Of a stretch of DNA of 64,000 nt, positions 59,557-64,000 are shown one piece after another (position 1 is the stretch's first letter; the number at the start of each line of letters is the position of its first letter). This DNA is from Anopheles merus. Its lineage: Eukaryota > Arthropoda > Insecta > Diptera > Culicidae. The notes beneath the pieces were generated by a model. It did no database searches. It saw only the letters and a list, made by a program, of their open reading frames with translations, and was not told where the DNA came from. A program made the position numbers and the translations under genes. The stretch is taken from assembly GCF_017562075.2 (NCBI RefSeq), contig NC_054084.1, positions 13,220,798 through 13,284,797 on the forward strand, given 5' to 3'.

Positions 59557-61849
59557 CTCCACGCTGCTTTGATACCGATCGGCAATCTACGATCGGGTCT
59601 TATCGCCTTACTGTACTTCCAATTACGTCAGCCAACAACTCAAACTCATTGATCGCCCATCGTACAGCAATATATCGACGCCGTTCGTGCTTCGTGTCTC
59701 CCGAAACCCCGCCAAACACGTTGTTTTTTTTTACCCAACTCCTTACCCGGTTATGATAATAACCGTACCAGATAATAAATCAATACCACTACGCATGCAA
59801 GCAACCCTGCACTATCGCGCGAAGGGTAAAGATAATTCTAATCGCTCCAACAACCATTCGCCGATGGGTCCCCTATCTTTCCCCTCGGGTTGTTAATAAG
59901 CTGTTACGACTGGGAATTGAATTTATGGTGGTGTCTTTCAACAAAAAAAAACCAAATCTTCTCTCCGAGCGTGTGTGATACCGAGTCGATAATACAGCAT
60001 TTTCTCGAACGTAAAACAAACAAACAAACAAATCATTGTACAGACCGCATATTATTCGGATTCCCAAAAAATACAGCAACAAAACCTAACTTCGAAGGGG
60101 ACTGGGTGTGAGGAGAAATAAAATGTACAACACCGTACGCAAGAAAGTCTTAATCACACTGTGCCGGAACGGAACGAATCATCATGTAACACATCTCTTC
60201 CTGCTGCTCTAGTTCGATGATGGTTGCTCTCCGCCACGGCAAAGGTTAGGAGAGATTAGAAAGCAATCACTTGTTTCCCCCTCGACCCGAGCACTTATCT
60301 GTAAAACAGCAAAACAATTCTGTTGCTCGCAATGAGGCCGAGATCCACATACCACTTGAACTTGACTCAACTAAGGGGCAGCTCGATTGCAGTTTGTGAC
60401 CGACCGTTTGATTCGCTAGTGTGACCTCAGCGCCGTTTTGCATGTCATTTATGGGGTAGCTTTTTTATCAAGCGTATGAAGTGGAATCGTCACACCATGC
60501 CATCGGAACGCAAACAAATATTTTGGTTTATTGTTTTGTTGTCGTCACGCCACTACGCACATCACCCTATATGCAGCTGAGGCGGTGATAGGAATCATCC
60601 GATGATTGGAATGTCTCATTGGTCATAACTGTTATCTTTGCCGAACAATGGTTGACACTATCGTGCGAAGAGAGGGCACGGCTTCAGTGGGTAATTGTTG
60701 CTTTGCAACAGCAAAACACGGCCAATTATCTCTTGGCACGTGCTTGCCGATGAGTGCATTTGATAAATATAATTTAAAATGTATGCTCATATGAAATAGG
60801 AAAAGAATTTTTTACCATGAAAAGCAACAACGAATGTGCAGTAATTTATAAGATCTTAAATATATTTTGCTTCAATTGCGTAATCCTCAATTGAGGAATA
60901 CATGAAGAACATGTAACATTTTAATAACACATGATCTCTAAACACCGTATTTGTCGAAAAGTTATGCATGATAATTTCAAGACTCACAAACCCCAGTTCT
61001 GTTAAGGATGTAAAGCCTAACCTCCAATTAACATGTAATACATCCTTCATCTATACCGGCCATGGATCTTGTACTCTGTCTTTATTGTTTCTAAAACGCA
61101 TCGCAGCAAATCCATACTGATCATGAGCGTATCATGTCCGGATTGGACTTAATCCCGAACCATTCAAGGAACTGCAACGGTTCCCAAACTCTTAACGGCC
61201 CTGGAACTGATCCCTGAACCAATACCGTTTTTGAAACAGATCCTAAGCCCAGAACAGCTTTAATAAAGCACCGTAGAAATTTAGCAAGTTAAGTACCCAA
61301 TCGAAAAAAATCCCAGCTCCGCTATCGATTTGTGGAAGTAGTGCCATCTGTTAGCTAATAGCATCACTAAGAAAATGATGCCCATAATTCTACAAAAGTA
61401 CTAGGCGTCTCCGTCTAGGGGGGAAATGGGAACAAAATGAGCGAAGTGGATAAAACAGGAGATAGAACAACAGTAAAACAAATTATCTATACAATATTTA
61501 AACCCCGCTAAGTAATGTTTTATTGTGCTATAATTAGTCATGGGTCGCAGTTTAACGATTAACTGCTTACCTTAACTTAACCTTGGTCAAATGCCTCGTA
61601 TGGCCTCCTCCGGCACCCTCTCATATTAATTAGTCATAGATAGCCATTAGATCAACATTTTTTGCGTGAAATAGAAAGAACACAAAAGACAAAAAAAAGA
61701 ACCACTTTTGATTTATTTAAAAAAAAACACAAAAAATGGATACAAATGCATGCAAAAGTAGTTAGTTTGTTACAAGCTAAAGATGGATTAAACCCTAAAC
61801 TTCAAGGACTTTCTAGGGCGTTTGGCTAATTTTTTTTATGTTTAACATT
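59557..61849. other. non-coding stretch, probable 5'-UTR intron
   Basis: No supported gene. It contains an AAAC tetranucleotide run near 60,015-60,032 and a degenerate repeat at about 61,130-61,285. Confidence 0.45.
61130..61285. repeat. degenerate CCCGAACCATT/GGAACTG repeat
   Basis: Loose short-period repetition of GAACC, GGAACTG and TTAACGG-like words. TCCCTGAACCAATACCG at 61,220-61,236 nearly matches the minus strand of the repeat at 6,385-6,505. Confidence 0.45.
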
Positions 61850-62195
61850 TATAAATATCGTCTTTGTTGCATCGAGACTTTGTTGCATCGAGTCGATATC
61901 TATGCACCATCCCGAACACTTAGGTCTAGAGAAACTCTACGGCTCGCTCAACCCCGTTCCAGTGCTGGTCGGTCTGACCCTATGTTCCGCATGTCGGCTG
62001 CCTTCAACACTGTCTCGGATTGCTTCGACTTCGACATCTCAACTCAGTGCTTCAAGGAACGTCTCCGGCTTTTGCCGTGGCCGCAGTGAATTGCAATGCA
62101 AATCTTGTTTTTGCTATGTATTTTTTTATTGAACTGTTACATCTTAATTAGGCCATACGGCCCGTTAAACATTAAATAAATAATAATAATAATAA
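61850..62195 (+). mobile_element. LINE 3' end (CR1/Jockey-like)
   Basis: The short ORF at 61,868-62,089 reads HRVDIYAPSRTLRSRETLRL, then PMFRMSAAFNTVSDCFDFDI and STQCFKERLRLLPWP. This is the conserved carboxy terminus of CR1/Jockey-type LINE polyproteins and parallels INHYLSARTLRSRDLN in the element at 13,090-14,100. The 3' UTR follows, with GGCCATACGGCCCGTTAAAC and an (AAT)n tail at about 62,170-62,195. It is severely 5'-truncated, with its 3' end intact. Confidence 0.85.
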
Positions 62196-63593
62196 TTCGT
62201 CTCTTACTCTTATAACCTTATACCTAACCTGTAAACCTTTTGTAAACGTGCACATAATTTTTCTAATTTGCAATCAAATCAAAGGGAAGAGTTCCATATT
62301 TGTATGCCCTGAATAATGTAGTATCGTCTTGGTTAATCAATTTAAGTTCAATGGTAAGGCGCGTATAAATTAAAAAAATAATTGATAAAATACAGTAATA
62401 CTTTTAAACAATACCTAAAATACACATTTTTGTTGAAATTTACTCATGTATGTTTTTCCACATGGTTCGAAGTATGAAAAAGGAACGCAAACTTGTTACC
62501 CACCACAATGTGTGGGACTTTCCTATAGTGCATCAGCAGAGTGGAGTTTCATTGCACTTGTGTAAACCACGCCACACAATGTTAGCAACATTGTTGTTGT
62601 TGTTTTTTACCGTTAAAATAAAACCACATGCGCCGGTCCGGAGCACGTTTTCAAGCGTCGTTCCGTTATTTCTATGTCATAATCTTCATGAATTATCTCC
62701 TTGCAAATCCAATAAAATGGACCAAATGTCTCATTTCAACAGGGCATAACATTGGCACACAAATGTGTGTTTAATTAGTGGACAAAACGAGCAAAATTAA
62801 ACCAAAACCCAGCGGATTTTTTCGAGGTCGTTGGCCACAGCCACACACAATCTCGCTTAAACCCGGCGAGCCCCTACAATTGCCCTTCCGGAAGAAAGTA
62901 AAAAAAAAGTATAGAATCAAATGTGACGAAAGCGGAGAGAGGAATAAAACAAATTAACCGGAAAACAATTGATAAGAAAATCATCGCCGTAGATCGTTAG
63001 CTACGCGACAAAACATGTGTGTTGCAAACGGATGCTTTTTTTGTTTTTTTTGTTGCTTCCCCCATTTGATGATCACCAAATTTGCTAAAATACTAGACCT
63101 TTGGACGACGGCTCTTGTGGGCGCTCGTGATTTTGGACAAGCAGCACCAACGTGGTCATTACCATTAGCAAACATTTACCATACACACACAAAAAACACG
63201 CACTTCACCCCACTTGGTGCGTGTGGATATTTTACGCTATAGGCAGTAGCAGTAGCAACTGATCCTCCACGCTCAGTAGGCATCTATTGACCTTCGGTTC
63301 TCTCTTCTAAATGGTCTCTCTCTCTCTCTCTCTCTCTCCCTCTCTATCTCTCTCTCATCCTACGGAGGGATTTCTCGATCTCGTCTCTCGTAGCAACCTG
63401 CGCCGAGCACGCGTTAGATACCTGTGCCTGCCTAGACAATGCGATAAACAAGAGCCCAAAAATGGTTCCCTTCCCCCCCCCCCCCCCCTGGTTCGGTTGG
63501 CACAGTTTTGAGCGACTGAACTCTTTCACTCACTCCTTCTAACGTCTACGAACCGCAAGCCCTACCATACCAGTAGCACAACAAAAGCCTTAC
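62196..63593. other. non-coding stretch, probable 5'-UTR intron
   Basis: No supported gene. It contains a TC microsatellite at 63,315-63,356 and a C homopolymer run at 63,473-63,488. Confidence 0.45.
63315..63356. repeat. (TC)n microsatellite
   Basis: TCTCTCTC tract with three interruptions, about 240 bp downstream (in transcription sense) of the candidate 5'-UTR donor of the acyl-CoA synthetase gene. It is a (GA)n tract on the coding strand. Confidence 0.9.
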
Positions 63594-63846
63594 CTGTTCT
63601 TCTCTGCGTGTATGGCGCGAGCTACGACCTCGTGGCCTTCGCGCGTTGACGCTGCAGGCACGCGGCTTCAAATAGCTTTCGCGGGCAAGGCGATATTTTT
63701 ATTGTGATACAGCGATTCGCGTTTGAGGAACCACACGATTAGAAACACAAACTGTTTAAGGGACGATCAGCAGACACATTCACACACACACACTGTGGTT
63801 GGTTCAAATGCTTCAAATGTAGAAAACACGATAAACCCTCTCGGTG
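63594..63846 (-). other. bgm: candidate non-coding first exon of the acyl-CoA synthetase gene
   Basis: On the minus strand AGAAGAACAG is followed by a strong GTAAGG donor at 63,593-63,588. The exon body is GC-richer than the intron (GCCGCGTGCCTGCAGCGTCA). ATTGTTCAGCC near 63,846 resembles an arthropod initiator and would set the start. It pairs by orientation with the orphan acceptor at 51,295, implying a 12.3 kb intron. The 5' boundary is a guess, and the donor could belong to another transcript. Confidence 0.35.
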
Positions 63847-63966
63847 GCTGAACAATAAAACACACAACAAACTCACAAACGACGCCGGGGCAGTCCCGTA
63901 CAAACACTACTGCGATCGGCAACAACACACGCGTTGCCGCCTTCGAAAAAACCCGCCAAAGCCGAC

Positions 63967-63991
63967 TACGACGACGACGACGACGACGACG
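63967..63991. repeat. (GAC)n trinucleotide microsatellite
   Basis: Run of ACGACGACG at the right edge of the window, upstream of the candidate first exon of the acyl-CoA synthetase gene. Confidence 0.9.
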
Positions 63992-64000
63992 GTACGAACT

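Noticed and set aside
1..64000. Possible CRISPR array, operon or bacterial-type defence system
   Set aside because: There is no regularly spaced direct repeat with unique spacers. Gene structure, tRNAs and transposons are those of an insect nuclear genome.

Overview
The window looks like mosquito nuclear DNA, most likely Anopheles. Protein genes are sparse and split by short introns (74-90 nt) as well as very long ones. Exon codons are GC-rich in an AT-rich background. Six copies of a tRNA-headed SINE with (GAA)n tails resemble the Anopheles SINE200 type. LINE (non-LTR retrotransposon) debris, CA/GA/CAG microsatellites and single eukaryotic tRNA genes are also present. The species is inferred from these signs and was not tested by a search.

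Layout. Positions 1-600 may hold the last exon of a plus-strand gene that lies mostly outside the window (weak call). From 600 to 23,200 there is no convincing protein gene, only LINE fragments, SINEs, two identical tRNA-Glu(CTC) genes and simple repeats. A complete three-exon gene at 24,175-26,184 (+) encodes a 618-residue, single-pass, leucine-rich-repeat cell-surface protein with a long leader. It is followed by a pogo-like MITE (26,779-27,156) whose right part and flank are duplicated in tandem almost perfectly. Two identical tRNA-His(GTG) genes are transcribed away from each other at 28,602 and 29,211. From 29,300 to 41,900 there is mostly non-coding sequence with three more SINEs.

The second clear protein gene runs on the minus strand from 51,230 to 41,975. 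Its eight coding exons join in phase to give a 669-residue bubblegum-family (ACSBG) very-long-chain acyl-CoA synthetase. Its second coding intron is 6.7 kb. A splice acceptor just upstream of its ATG, and a candidate donor at 63,594, suggest that a 12.3 kb 5'-UTR intron fills most of the right-hand part of the window. That intron contains a possible small secreted-protein gene (55,891-56,350, minus), degenerate GATTCC-type repeats, a 70-bp fold-back structure and a LINE 3' end.

The two clear protein genes have no evident functional link. I found no CRISPR array, operon or defence-like system, and none is expected in this kind of genome. The items most worth a second look are the 500-bp tandem duplication, the nested small-ORF locus, the unclassified repeat families and the CTCF-like motifs around the acyl-CoA synthetase gene.
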